From contig NZ_FOVF01000025.1 of the NCBI RefSeq assembly GCF_900115085.1, positions 1-64,000 on the forward strand: DNA of 64,000 bases, read 5' to 3'. Each line of letters opens with the position of its first letter. Positions within the stretch are counted from its first letter, which is position 1. Positions 19,401 through 27,034 of the stretch are shown piece by piece. Below the pieces are notes generated by a model, which was given only the letters and a program-made list of their open reading frames with translations, did no database searches and had not been told where the DNA came from. Source of the stretch: Dokdonella immobilis. Lineage in GTDB: Bacteria; Pseudomonadota; Gammaproteobacteria; Xanthomonadales; Rhodanobacteraceae. Position numbers and translations under genes: made by a program.

Positions 19401-19949
19401 CGCCGCCGACACGAACGCGTCCTCGTCGGCGCGCTGGCTGCGCACCAGCTCGAGGTAGAAACGGTCGCCGAAGTGGCGCTGCCATTCGCGCACGCTCTCG
19501 CGCGCGGCCTCGTCGCGGCCGCTGACCAGCATCCGGCCCGGTTCGCTGTCGCGACCGGCGAGGACGATCAGTCCGCGATTGGCCTCGACCAGCCAGGCGC
19601 TGTCGATCAGCGCGAAATCGCCATGCCGTCCGTCCGACCAGGCACGCGAAACCAGTCGCGACAGGTTCCGGTAGCCCTCGAGATCCTGGCAGAGCAGGGT
19701 CAACCGGTGCGGCTTGCCGCGCTCGAGCGGATCATCGATCCAGACGTCGCAACCGGCGATCGGCTTGATGCCGGCCTTCTCGGCGGCGGAATAGAACTTG
19801 ACCAGGGCAAACAGGTTGACCTGGTCGGTCAGCGCCACCGCCGGCATGCCGGCAGCCGCACAGGCCGCCACGAGCGAATCGATGCGGATCGTCGAATCGA
19901 CCAGCGAGTATTCGCTGTGGACGTGCAGATGGACAAAATCCGCGGGCAT
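16434..19949 (-). CDS. dnaE: DNA polymerase III subunit alpha
   Basis: A 1171-aa replicative polymerase subunit. It begins with the PHP domain (FVHLHVHSEYSLVDS), continues into the C-family palm with the catalytic aspartates in PDFDIDFCMD and GRGSGAGSVVAW, and ends with helix-hairpin-helix and OB-fold regions. Length is close to E. coli DnaE (1160). I start at ATG 19949 immediately before the PHP motif; the open frame runs 135 codons further upstream, but that part is antisense-like and unconserved. It lies downstream of rnhB, as in many gammaproteobacteria. Confidence 0.97.
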   Translation of the reverse strand: MPADFVHLHVHSEYSLVDSTIRIDSLVAACAAAGMPAVALTDQVNLFALVKFYSAAEKAGIKPIAGCDVWIDDPLERGKPHRLTLLCQDLEGYRNLSRLVSRAWSDGRHGDFALIDSAWLVEANRGLIVLAGRDSEPGRMLVSGRDEAARESVREWQRHFGDRFYLELVRSQRADEDAFVSAAVALAVELDVPVIASNDVRFLEHEDFEAHEARVCIHDGRVLADPKRPKLYSAEQYLKSPAQMRALFADLPQALENTVELAKRCNLELSFGTYFLPDFPIPAGFTLDSWIRTQSREGLVARLDTQAPAAGFTREDYARRLETEVDVIVEMGFPGYFLIVADFINWAKQHDIPVGPGRGSGAGSVVAWALGITDIDPLRYGLLFERFLNPERVSMPDFDIDFCMDKRDRVIEYVAAKYGRDHVSQIITFGTMAAKAVLRDSGRVLGMPYGQVDRIAKLIPMRPLDLSLGDVLGRSEKSRKEPDRVVAEFRELYETDDAVHDLVDLALKLEDLTRNAGKHAGGVVIAPGPLTDYAPLYSEAGGDGVVTQFDKDDVEKVGLVKFDFLGLRTLTIIDWTVKAINERRAKTGEAPLDISQLPLDDEAVYALFKRAQTIAVFQFESRGMQGMLKDAKPDRFEDLIALGALYRPGPMDLIPSYCKRKHGSEAIEYPDRRVEPVLRETYGIMVYQEQVMQMAQIVGGYSLGGADLLRRAMGKKKVEEMARHRAIFREGAAKNGVDERMADAVFDTMEKFAGYGFNKSHAAAYALVSYQTAWLKTHYPAEFMAAVLSADMDNTDKVVNLLGEARALGLEVLPPDINSSGHKFRALDPSDRSSASKTIRYGLGAIKGVGEGAIDNVVEARERAGAFRDLGDFCVRVDAQKINKRTLEALILSGSMDALAKNRASLLAQLPEAMRAAEQLARDALAGQNDMFGSSSPAAAPLELVEVDDWPAERRLAGERDTLGHYLSGHPTDAWRELLARVTTCPIGEVGRLYKPQEGRGRYGGSQQAFILAGSVVSLRKQGESRAFVQVEDYSGRFEAVLYRESWTEFAPLLTRDAILVFEGSLSIDDFSGNYQLRTQRVATIESACERQARVLRVRVNGIGNDFASRLYEVLETCRGGSTTVRIAFSNQSGRGEIELGPEWRVRASPTLARTVADLDGVLGAEFVYGQ

Positions 19950-20091
19950 GGCGGCAACGAACGTAGGGAACCCACAGGGTAGCGGGGCGACCGGAGGCGA
20001 ACAAGCTTGCGCAGGCAGCGCAACTCTGGAACGCCCTGCCCGTGGGGAATCCGCGGTGTCCTTGCCCGCAGCACGTGCGCCCGGGTTGGCG

Positions 20092-20748
20092 TCAGCCCAT
20101 GCCCTCGAAGCGGGGCGGCGGCGGAATCCGCGCGCCGGGGGCGAGACAGGCGCGTACGGGGGCGAAACTGCGTCGGTGTTCGGGGCAGGGCCCAAGCGCG
20201 CCCAGCGCGCGGACATGGGCTGCGGTCGGGTAGCCCTTGTGGCGCTTGAACCCGTAGCCGGGGTAACGAAGGTCGAGTTCGAGCATGAGGCGGTCGCGCT
20301 CGGTCTTGGCCAGGATCGAGGCGGCGCTGATGGCGGGTTCGCTGGCATCGCCACGCACGATCGCGCGGCCCGGACAGGGCAGGTCGGACGGCAGCCGGTT
20401 GCCGTCGATCAGGGCCAGGGCCGGCCCCGGTTGCAGCCTGCGCAGCGCACGCGACATCCCGACCAGGGTCGCCGCGAGGATGTTCAGGCGATCGATTTCG
20501 TCGGCCTCCACGGCGCAGACTGCCCAGGCCAGCGCGTGCGAGCGGATCAATGTCGCAAGCTGCTCGCGCCGGCTCGCATCGAGGGCCTTGGAATCGGCCA
20601 GGCCGTCGATCGGACGCGCCGGATCGAGTATCACCGCGGCAATGACGACCGGGCCGGCCAGCGGCCCGCGGCCGGCTTCGTCGACGCCGGCGACGTGCGC
20701 CAAACGGCTGCACTCGTCGGCTTCGGGGAACAGCGACTCACTCCTCAT
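20092..20748 (-). CDS. rnhB: Ribonuclease HII
   Basis: A 218-aa RNase HII that removes ribonucleotides and RNA from RNA-DNA hybrids. The catalytic motif [14 protein letters not shown] holds the first Asp-Glu pair; [13 protein letters not shown] and the GYPTAAH segment are also conserved. The ATG overlaps the end of the upstream sulfatase-family gene by 11 bp, so translation is coupled. Proximity to dnaE and lpxB is typical; the intervening sulfatase-family gene is not. Confidence 0.95.
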   Translation of the reverse strand: MRSESLFPEADECSRLAHVAGVDEAGRGPLAGPVVIAAVILDPARPIDGLADSKALDASRREQLATLIRSHALAWAVCAVEADEIDRLNILAATLVGMSRALRRLQPGPALALIDGNRLPSDLPCPGRAIVRGDASEPAISAASILAKTERDRLMLELDLRYPGYGFKRHKGYPTAAHVRALGALGPCPEHRRSFAPVRACLAPGARIPPPPRFEGMG

Positions 20749-22534
20749 CCCGCAGGTCCTTGAGCCTGTTGAACAGGTAGTCGTGGTACGCGGCCAGCAT
20801 GCCGGAATCCTTGCAGGTCAGGTAACGACCGGCGCAGCGTTCGCGCAGCAGGGTATTGGCCTGGTAGAAGGCGTCCTTGGGCACGCCGGCGGCATCGAGC
20901 AGCAGGGAGCCCAGATAGACAATGTCGAGGGCATCGTATTGGCGCATCCTGGCCATCGGAAAACTGGTCTTGAGCATGAAGTAGGTGACCCGGCTGGCAT
21001 TCGGGCCTGCGGCCTTCGGCACGGTTTTCGGTATCGCGTGCATGGCGCCGTCGAATGACGGCTGGTGATCGCCGAAGTGCATCAGCACGGTTTCGCGGCC
21101 ACTCGACCAGAGCATCGATTCGAGCGCTTCCAGCATCTGGCTGGAGAGCCCGGCACGATGGAGATAGTTGCCGAGATTGAGATTCAGCCAGCGATCCAGG
21201 TCCGCCGGCTTGAACTTGCCGGTGAACAGCGGCTTGTCGAACGGCGCCGGCAATTCCTGCAAGGGTGTCATGTGCGGACCATGCTGGTGCAGGGTCAGCG
21301 TGAACAGGAACAGCGGTTGATCCGGGTGCGCCTCGGTCTCGTCGGAATAGATCTGGCGCAGGACCTGCAGCAGGTCGGCGTCGGTGCTGTCCCAGCCGAG
21401 GCCGAGGTCGGTACCGTCGTAGAACATGTCGAAGCCGTAGTTGGCGTAGGCATTGCGCGCATTGAGGAATTCACCGCTGTGCGAATACACGGCGATCGTC
21501 CGATAGCCGGCGGCCTTGAACGCCCGCGGCAGGGTATGTCCGACGCGCGGCGCCAGGCTGTACGGTGCGTACAGACCGGCGTTGCCGAACAGGACATCGG
21601 CCAGGCCGGTTTCGAGGGCGAACTCGCTGGTCCAGGTGCCGCCGCCGAAGGTATGCACGATCAGGGGACCGCTGGCGCGTGTGCGCGCATCGGGCAGGAA
21701 CATCGACAGCTTGCACTGCGGGATCGTGCAGACGTCGAGCATGCGCGGGTCGAAGGTGCTTTCCTCGAGCACGGCGACGACATCCGGGCGATGCTGCGGT
21801 GCCCGCAGCGGCGCATCGAGTTTCCAGCTGATCGACGTATCGACCGTCGGCGGTGATGGCGGTATGCGGACTTCGGTATCGCTGAAGGAGGCAAGGAATG
21901 CGGTGAGGTAGCTGCGGTCGGTGATGGTCGCCCACATCGGCTTGTTGAACGCGCCACTGAACGGGCCCCGCGGCGACAGGCATGCGGCGAGAACGGCGGC
22001 CGCACCGAGCGTCCCGATGGCGCGAATCAGTCGCGCACGGCCATGCCGAAAGTGCCACGCGGATGGCGCCGGGTCCCAGCGCCAGGCCGGAACCAGCAGC
22101 AGCGGCACCAGTCCCACGGTGATCACGACGAAGGCGAGCAGGATCGGATAGCGGCCGAGCCACTCGAGCGACTGCGTGTTGATGTAGTACTCGAGGTCGG
22201 GCGCCAGCACCGGGGTCAGCAGGAACTCGAGCTTGAACATGCTGGCCGTGGCCAGGGTGGAAACGAGCAGGGCGACCAGGAGCAAGGCAAAGGAAAGCCG
22301 CGCCGTGACGAACAGGAGCACCAGCGTGCTGGCACAGACCACGGCCAGGGCGAACTCCTTTTCCAGCTCGAGCTTTTCGGCGAGCGGGACGCACGCGAGC
22401 ATGGCGACGAAGGCGAGCAGCGCGAAAGCGCGCAGGAGGGCCTGTCGTCCCGCGTTCCGCGCCGAAGCCTTCGGTGCGTCGGGTGACCCCGGGCCCGGGT
22501 CGTCAGCGGCTTCGATGACCGGATCCGGTTGCAT
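20738..22534 (-). CDS. Membrane sulfatase/phosphoethanolamine-transferase-family protein
   Basis: A 598-aa alkaline-phosphatase-superfamily protein. Four or five membrane helices lie in about residues 35-200, followed by an extracytoplasmic sulfatase-type domain. The segment LEESTF matches the catalytic Ser/Thr site of LtaS- and EptA-like enzymes, and HFGDHQPSF matches the distal metal-binding motif. Such proteins transfer phosphoglycerol or phosphoethanolamine to envelope molecules; the donor and acceptor here are unknown. Start at ATG 22534, with AGGAAA upstream. It sits between lpxB and rnhB, so a role in modifying lipid A or another surface glycan is attractive but inferred from position only. 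Confidence 0.75.
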   Translation of the reverse strand: MQPDPVIEAADDPGPGSPDAPKASARNAGRQALLRAFALLAFVAMLACVPLAEKLELEKEFALAVVCASTLVLLFVTARLSFALLLVALLVSTLATASMFKLEFLLTPVLAPDLEYYINTQSLEWLGRYPILLAFVVITVGLVPLLLVPAWRWDPAPSAWHFRHGRARLIRAIGTLGAAAVLAACLSPRGPFSGAFNKPMWATITDRSYLTAFLASFSDTEVRIPPSPPTVDTSISWKLDAPLRAPQHRPDVVAVLEESTFDPRMLDVCTIPQCKLSMFLPDARTRASGPLIVHTFGGGTWTSEFALETGLADVLFGNAGLYAPYSLAPRVGHTLPRAFKAAGYRTIAVYSHSGEFLNARNAYANYGFDMFYDGTDLGLGWDSTDADLLQVLRQIYSDETEAHPDQPLFLFTLTLHQHGPHMTPLQELPAPFDKPLFTGKFKPADLDRWLNLNLGNYLHRAGLSSQMLEALESMLWSSGRETVLMHFGDHQPSFDGAMHAIPKTVPKAAGPNASRVTYFMLKTSFPMARMRQYDALDIVYLGSLLLDAAGVPKDAFYQANTLLRERCAGRYLTCKDSGMLAAYHDYLFNRLKDLRDEE

Positions 22535-22605
22535 CGGGTTTCCTGCCTGAAAGCGAAATCGTGGGCGCACCGGCCGCGGGCGTCAATACGTGCTCGCAGC
22601 GGCGC

Positions 22606-23859
22606 CTATGCATCGATGACCGCAGCGGCCGCATTGTGGTCGGCATCGCCCCGCAACAGCTCGTGCAGACGGCGATATTCGGCAAGCAGGGCACCATCGA
22701 TGTGTCGCTCGAGCAACGGGCCACGCAACGCGGCGGCCAGCGCCTCGGGCGTGCAGTCGTCCTGCATCAGTTCGGGAACGAGGTCGCGCCCGGCCAGATG
22801 GTTCGGCAGCGAGTAGCGGTCGACCTTGAGCAGGCCGAGACCCTTGACGATCCAGTATGTCAGTCGGGCGATGCGGTAGGCGACCACCATCGGACGCTTG
22901 GCCAGCATGGCCTCGAGCGCGGCCGTGCCCGAGGCAAGCAGGATCGCATCCGCGGCGATCATCGCGGTGTGGGACTGGCCATCGACAACAAGTATCGATG
23001 GCCGGGATTGGGGATTCGGGATTGGGGATTCGGAATGGCGCCCGGTCGTCGCGGACTCCGCTGCGTCTTGTCCGAATCCCGAATCCCCAATTCCCAATCC
23101 CGCTTTCGCCAGCAAGCTGGCGAAAGCAGCCCGACACGCCTCGTTGGCCATCGGTACGACAACCTGGAGATTCGGAATCTGAGCGGAGAGGATGCGCGCG
23201 GCGCCGATGAAGTCGGCGCCAAGTCGGGCTATTTCACCGAGCCGGCTGCCGGGCAGCATGGCCAGGACCGGCCCATCGGAGGCCAGTCCGAGCGCCGCCC
23301 GCGCGGCGGCCTGGTCGGGATCCAGGGCAAAGGCGTCGGCCAGCGGGTGGCCGACGAAGCGGGCATCGACGCCATGGCGCGCATAGACCGGCGGTTCCAT
23401 CGGGAACAGGCAGAGCACGCGATCGGCGCTCTCGCCGATCCGTTCGGCGCGTTTTTCGCGCCAGGCCCAGATCGAAGGGCTGACGTAGTGGATGGTGCGG
23501 ATGCCGGCGTGCTTGAGCGAACGTTCGAGAGCGAGGTTGAAATCGGGCGCATCGATGCCGATGAAGGCGTCCGGGCGCAACGCCAGCGTGCGCTGGCGCA
23601 CCTCACGCCGGATCCGCAGCAAGCCCGGCAGGTGACGCAATACTTCAGCCAGGCCCATCACGGCCAGGCGTTCGGCCGGAAACCAGGCCTCGAAACCGGC
23701 GGCAACCATGTTCGGCCCGCCGATGCCGGCGAAGCGCGCATCCGGGAAGCGCTCGCGCAGCCCTTCGATCAACCGCGCGCCAAGCAGGTCGCCGGAGACT
23801 TCGCCGGCGACAAGCACGAAGAGCCGGGATTCGGGATTGGGGATTCGGGATTCGGTCAT
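22606..23859 (-). CDS. lpxB: Lipid-A-disaccharide synthase LpxB, with repeat-encoded insertion
   Basis: A 417-aa GT19 glycosyltransferase that joins UDP-diacylglucosamine and lipid X to give the lipid A disaccharide at the inner membrane. Core motifs are present: VAGEVSGDLLGARLI, YVSPSIWAWREKR, VGHPLAD, LPGSRLGEI and LASGTAALEAMLAKRPMVV. It is about 35 residues longer than E. coli LpxB (382). The excess falls at about residues 253-287, exactly where a 98-bp palindromic intergenic-type repeat lies in the coding strand. The first 13 residues (TESRIPNPESR) are also repeat-derived. The frame stays open, and conserved sequence resumes at once with SILVVDGQSHTAM. AGGAAA precedes ATG 23859. Confidence 0.92.
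   Translation of the reverse strand: MTESRIPNPESRLFVLVAGEVSGDLLGARLIEGLRERFPDARFAGIGGPNMVAAGFEAWFPAERLAVMGLAEVLRHLPGLLRIRREVRQRTLALRPDAFIGIDAPDFNLALERSLKHAGIRTIHYVSPSIWAWREKRAERIGESADRVLCLFPMEPPVYARHGVDARFVGHPLADAFALDPDQAAARAALGLASDGPVLAMLPGSRLGEIARLGADFIGAARILSAQIPNLQVVVPMANEACRAAFASLLAKAGLGIGDSGFGQDAAESATTGRHSESPIPNPQSRPSILVVDGQSHTAMIAADAILLASGTAALEAMLAKRPMVVAYRIARLTYWIVKGLGLLKVDRYSLPNHLAGRDLVPELMQDDCTPEALAAALRGPLLERHIDGALLAEYRRLHELLRGDADHNAAAAVIDA
23004..23101. repeat. 98-bp palindromic repeat inside lpxB
   Basis: Arms 23004-23034 and 23071-23101 are inverted copies (28 of 31 positions pair) around a 36-nt centre. They are built from alternating GGGATT(C/G)GG units. The same arm sequence recurs at 23826-23855, 23952-23980 and 44418-44451, two of these in intergenic DNA. 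Here the element is translated in frame as part of LpxB. Confidence 0.9.
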
Positions 23860-23980
23860 GATTTCCTGCGACCTTGTGGTGCGGCGCAAGCCCCAGGCCA
23901 AGGTAGGCGGTTGCGGTTCGCGGAATGCTGTCCGCTGCGGGCAAGCCCTTTCGAATCCTCAATCCCCAATCCCGAATCCC
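23826..23980. repeat. Inverted repeat pair around the lpxB start
   Basis: Arms 23826-23855 and 23952-23980 pair at 27 of 29 positions across a 96-nt centre that contains the lpxB ribosome-binding site and ATG. One arm supplies codons of the LpxB N-terminus; the other abuts the lpxA stop. This is the same repeat family as the element at 23004-23101. Confidence 0.85.
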
Positions 23981-23985
23981 GGCCC

Positions 23986-24756
23986 TCAGCGCACCAACGA
24001 ACGCTGCGAGCGTTCGATGAAATCGAGCATGAGCTTGACGTCGGGTGCGCCTTCGGCGGCGCGGGCCAGCTCGGATCGGGCTTCCGACAGGGGCAGTCCG
24101 GAGTTGTACAGGGTTCGATAGGCGCGCTTGATCGACATGATCCGGTCGGACGAATAGCCGCGGCGACGCAGGCCCTCGGAGTTGATGCCCTTGGGTTCGG
24201 CAAAGCTGCCGGCGACGGTGACGTAGGGCGGCACGTCGCGGTTGATGATTGCGCCCATCGCCGTGAAGGCATGCGCGCCGACCTGGCAGAATTGATGGAC
24301 CAGGGTGAAACCGCCGAGGATGACCCAGTCGTCGACGGTCACGTGGCCGGCCAGCGACGAGGCGTTGGAGAAGATCGCGTTGTTGCCGACCACGCAATCA
24401 TGGGCGATGTGCACGTAGGCCATCAGCCAGTTGTCGTTGCCGATGCGGGTCACGCCGCCGCCTTCCTCGGTGCCACGATTGAAGGTGACGAATTCGCGGA
24501 TCATGTTGCGGTCGCCGATCTCCAGGCGCGACTGCTCGCCATGGAATTTCTTGTCCTGCGGCGCCGCGCCGATCGAGGCGAACTGCCAGATCCGGTTGTC
24601 GCGGCCGATCCGGGTCGGTCCTTCGATGACCACGTGCGGTCCGATCGTCGTGCCGTCCCCGATTTCCACATCCCGACCAATGATGCTGAAAGCGCCGATA
24701 CTGACGTTGTCGCCGATTTTCGCGCTCGGGTCGATCAGGGCTGAGGGATGGATCAT
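23986..24756 (-). CDS. lpxA: UDP-N-acetylglucosamine acyltransferase
   Basis: A 256-aa left-handed beta-helix acyltransferase that transfers 3-hydroxyacyl from ACP to UDP-GlcNAc, the first step of lipid A synthesis. Hexapeptide repeats fill residues 1-185 (IGDNVSIGAFSIIGRDVEIG...). The catalytic His lies in VHIAHDCVVG, and the C-terminal helical domain is typical. The ATG overlaps the fabZ stop by 4 bp. A palindromic repeat separates its stop from lpxB. Confidence 0.96.
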   Translation of the reverse strand: MIHPSALIDPSAKIGDNVSIGAFSIIGRDVEIGDGTTIGPHVVIEGPTRIGRDNRIWQFASIGAAPQDKKFHGEQSRLEIGDRNMIREFVTFNRGTEEGGGVTRIGNDNWLMAYVHIAHDCVVGNNAIFSNASSLAGHVTVDDWVILGGFTLVHQFCQVGAHAFTAMGAIINRDVPPYVTVAGSFAEPKGINSEGLRRRGYSSDRIMSIKRAYRTLYNSGLPLSEARSELARAAEGAPDVKLMLDFIERSQRSLVR

Positions 24757-25226
24757 CCTTCCCTCCGTTCGGCGCAGAGCAATTCGGCCTCGGCGACCAC
24801 TTCGTTGTCGACCTTGGCCTGGCCGACAAAGAGTCCCATGCGGCGCAGGGTGCGCTTCTGCTCGACTTCGAGCACGAGCTGGTCGCCCGGCACGACGACC
24901 CGACTGAAGCGTGCCTTGTCGATCTTGACCAGGTAGAACAGGGCGGGTTGGTTCGGATCATCGCTGGCGGACAACTGCACCAGCGCACCCGAAGCCTGGG
25001 CCAGGGCCTCGATGACGAGAACGCCGGGCATGACCGGATGGCCCGGGAAATGGCCCTGGAAGAACGGCTCGTTGAAGGTCACGTTCTTGATCGCGGTCAG
25101 GCGCTTGCCGGGTTCCCAGGAAAGCACGCGGTCGATCAGCAGGAACGGGAATCGGTGCGGCAGCAACTGGGTGATGCGGCGCACATCGATCGGGCCATGC
25201 GCGGTCGTTGGATTTGCTTCATTCAT
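24753..25226 (-). CDS. fabZ: 3-hydroxyacyl-ACP dehydratase FabZ
   Basis: A 157-aa hot-dog-fold dehydratase of type II fatty acid synthesis. The active-site helix reads GHFPGHPVMPGVLVIEALAQ, with His and the catalytic Glu present. It starts at ATG 25226, overlapping the end of lpxD by 8 bp; an upstream in-frame Met would add 23 residues from inside lpxD. Placed between lpxD and lpxA it lets acyl-ACP flux be shared between phospholipid and lipid A synthesis. Confidence 0.96.
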   Translation of the reverse strand: MNEANPTTAHGPIDVRRITQLLPHRFPFLLIDRVLSWEPGKRLTAIKNVTFNEPFFQGHFPGHPVMPGVLVIEALAQASGALVQLSASDDPNQPALFYLVKIDKARFSRVVVPGDQLVLEVEQKRTLRRMGLFVGQAKVDNEVVAEAELLCAERREG

Positions 25227-26262
25227 GCGGATGTCCCTTGTTCTTGTCTGCAACGTGTCGTGCCAGCTGGTCGAGATGCTTGAAGCGCGCGGCATTGCGT
25301 CGCCAGAGCCGACTTTCCTGGATGGGGGTTCCGGACGAGTACTCGCCGGGTTCGCGGATGGAGTGGGTGACCAGACTCATCGCCGTGATCGTCACGCGGT
25401 CGGCAATCGTCAAATGGCCAATTATGCCAGCCCCGCCGCCGATCAGGCAGTAGCGGCCGATCCTCGAGCTGCCGGCGATGGCCGCGCAACCGGCGATCGC
25501 GGTATGCGCCCCGATCCGTACGTTGTGCGCGATCTGTATCTGGTTATCGAGGCGGACATCCTCCTCGAGGACCGTATCCTCGAGGGCGCCGCGGTCGATG
25601 GTCGTGTTTGCGCCGATCTCGCAATCGTCGCCAATCACGACCCCGCCCAGCTGTGGCACCTTGATCCAGTGGTCGCGATCGAAGGCGAGCCCGAAGCCAT
25701 CGGCGCCAATCACGGCCCCCGGGTGTACGAGTACGCGCCGGCCCAGGCGGACGCGGCCGACCAGCACGACGCGGGCCGACAACCGCGATTGCGTACCAAC
25801 GACACAGTCCGGACCGATAGCGCAATGCGGGCCGATGACCGCGCCCTCCTCGATCACGGCGCCGTCCTCGATGACGCAATGCGGGCCGATCGATGCCGTT
25901 GCCGCAATGTGTGCGGATTCGGCCGTCACCGCGGTCGGATGGATCCCCGGTGCGGGCGGTCGCTCATGTTCGAACAGGGATGCGACCCGGGCAAACGCGA
26001 CATACGGCTCCCCCGCAACAAGCAGGGAGGTTTGCCGGCCATCGGCTTCGCTGGCGTCCTTCGGCCCGACGATCACGGCAGCCGCGGCGGTCGTGGCCAA
26101 TTGGGAGCGATAGCGGGGATTGGCAAGGAATCCGATCTGGTCATCCGCGGCCGAGGCAAGCGTCGAGACGCCGCGGATCGGCTTCGCCGGATCGCCCTTG
26201 AGCTCGAGCCCGAAGCGTTCGGCGATTTCACCCAGGGCGAAGGCACGAGGCAGGGGAGTCAT
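25219..26262 (-). CDS. lpxD: UDP-3-O-acylglucosamine N-acyltransferase
   Basis: A 347-aa trimeric acyltransferase of the third lipid A step. An N-terminal uridine-binding domain (about 1-100) is followed by a left-handed beta-helix of hexapeptide repeats, with the conserved GADGFGLAFD and the catalytic His in IQIAHNVRIG. The C-terminal helix is rich in basic residues. The start overlaps the stop of skp by 4 bp. Length matches E. coli LpxD (341). Confidence 0.96.
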   Translation of the reverse strand: MTPLPRAFALGEIAERFGLELKGDPAKPIRGVSTLASAADDQIGFLANPRYRSQLATTAAAAVIVGPKDASEADGRQTSLLVAGEPYVAFARVASLFEHERPPAPGIHPTAVTAESAHIAATASIGPHCVIEDGAVIEEGAVIGPHCAIGPDCVVGTQSRLSARVVLVGRVRLGRRVLVHPGAVIGADGFGLAFDRDHWIKVPQLGGVVIGDDCEIGANTTIDRGALEDTVLEEDVRLDNQIQIAHNVRIGAHTAIAGCAAIAGSSRIGRYCLIGGGAGIIGHLTIADRVTITAMSLVTHSIREPGEYSSGTPIQESRLWRRNAARFKHLDQLARHVADKNKGHPHE

Positions 26263-26816
26263 GGCGTCGCACCTCTTGCACCCTGTTCACGCCGGAGCCG
26301 TTCGAGGACCTGGTCGGTCACGTCGATGCGCGGGCTCGCATAGACCACCGGGCTTGGCACGATCAGGTCGATGCCCTGCTCGCGCGCGAACTCGATCACT
26401 GCGTTGTTGATCTCGCGCCAGCTGCGGTCGAGTTCCTGGTCGCTGCGAGTCTTCAGTTCGCTGCGGAGATTCTCGCGATTGCGCTTGATCGAACGGTCCA
26501 GCGCGTCGATCTCGCGGCGCAGGGCTTCCGCGTCGCTTCGGTTCATGCCGGCATTCTCCCGCTCGTAGCGCGAACGCATCGAGGCAAGACGCGCTTCATC
26601 CGCATTCAGCGCGGCATCCCGCGGGGCGAACTCGCGTTCGAGCTTCTGTCTGCCGGCCATCACCTGGGGGGCATTGTCGAGCAGACGCTTCATGTCTACG
26701 TAACCGATGCGCATGGCCGGCGATTGCGCACCAGCGGAGGAGGCCAGGCCGAGGGCGAGCGCCATCAGCAAGGCCCTCCACAGCCTGGTTCCCGTTGCGC
26801 AGATGGAACGTTTCAC
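26259..26816 (-). CDS. skp: Periplasmic chaperone Skp/OmpH
   Basis: A 185-aa OmpH-family chaperone that holds unfolded outer-membrane proteins in the periplasm and delivers them to BamA. The signal peptide ends near SSAGA, followed by a short beta segment (MRIGYVDMKRLLDNAPQV). Two long, charged, helical tentacles (about 65-140) lead to a C-terminal hydrophobic strand. It lies between bamA and lpxD, the classical position. Confidence 0.9.
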   Translation of the reverse strand: MKRSICATGTRLWRALLMALALGLASSAGAQSPAMRIGYVDMKRLLDNAPQVMAGRQKLEREFAPRDAALNADEARLASMRSRYERENAGMNRSDAEALRREIDALDRSIKRNRENLRSELKTRSDQELDRSWREINNAVIEFAREQGIDLIVPSPVVYASPRIDVTDQVLERLRREQGARGATP

Positions 26817-27034
26817 CTTATTCCACCCATCCGGCAGCTCGTTTGCGGTGCAGCTCCCGATCCGGGGCCGCGCACGCAGCGGATGCTGCCTTGGCCTTCG
26901 CGCCCTGTCTGTGCGCTGGGCCCGGTCCCGCCGATGTCGGCCGGACCTGCGGAGCCTGGGAAAGGTGAAGCCGTGAACCAGTCAAGCGAGTTCTCCCGAT
27001 CTCGTTTCGACCACCCGACCGCCGCTTGCCCAGA

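Noticed and set aside
16128-19982. 1284-aa plus-strand open frame opposite dnaE
   Set aside because: It is antisense to DnaE, has no recognisable domain, and its composition follows from the high-GC third-position bias of the real gene.
23004-23101. CRISPR-like short repeats (GGGATT(C/G)GG units)
   Set aside because: The units are contiguous with no unique spacers and form palindromic arms, so this is a REP-type element, not an array.
22561-24744. 727-aa plus-strand open frame opposite lpxB-lpxA
   Set aside because: Shadow of lpxB and lpxA; no start signal or domain, and it contains both strands of the palindromic repeat.
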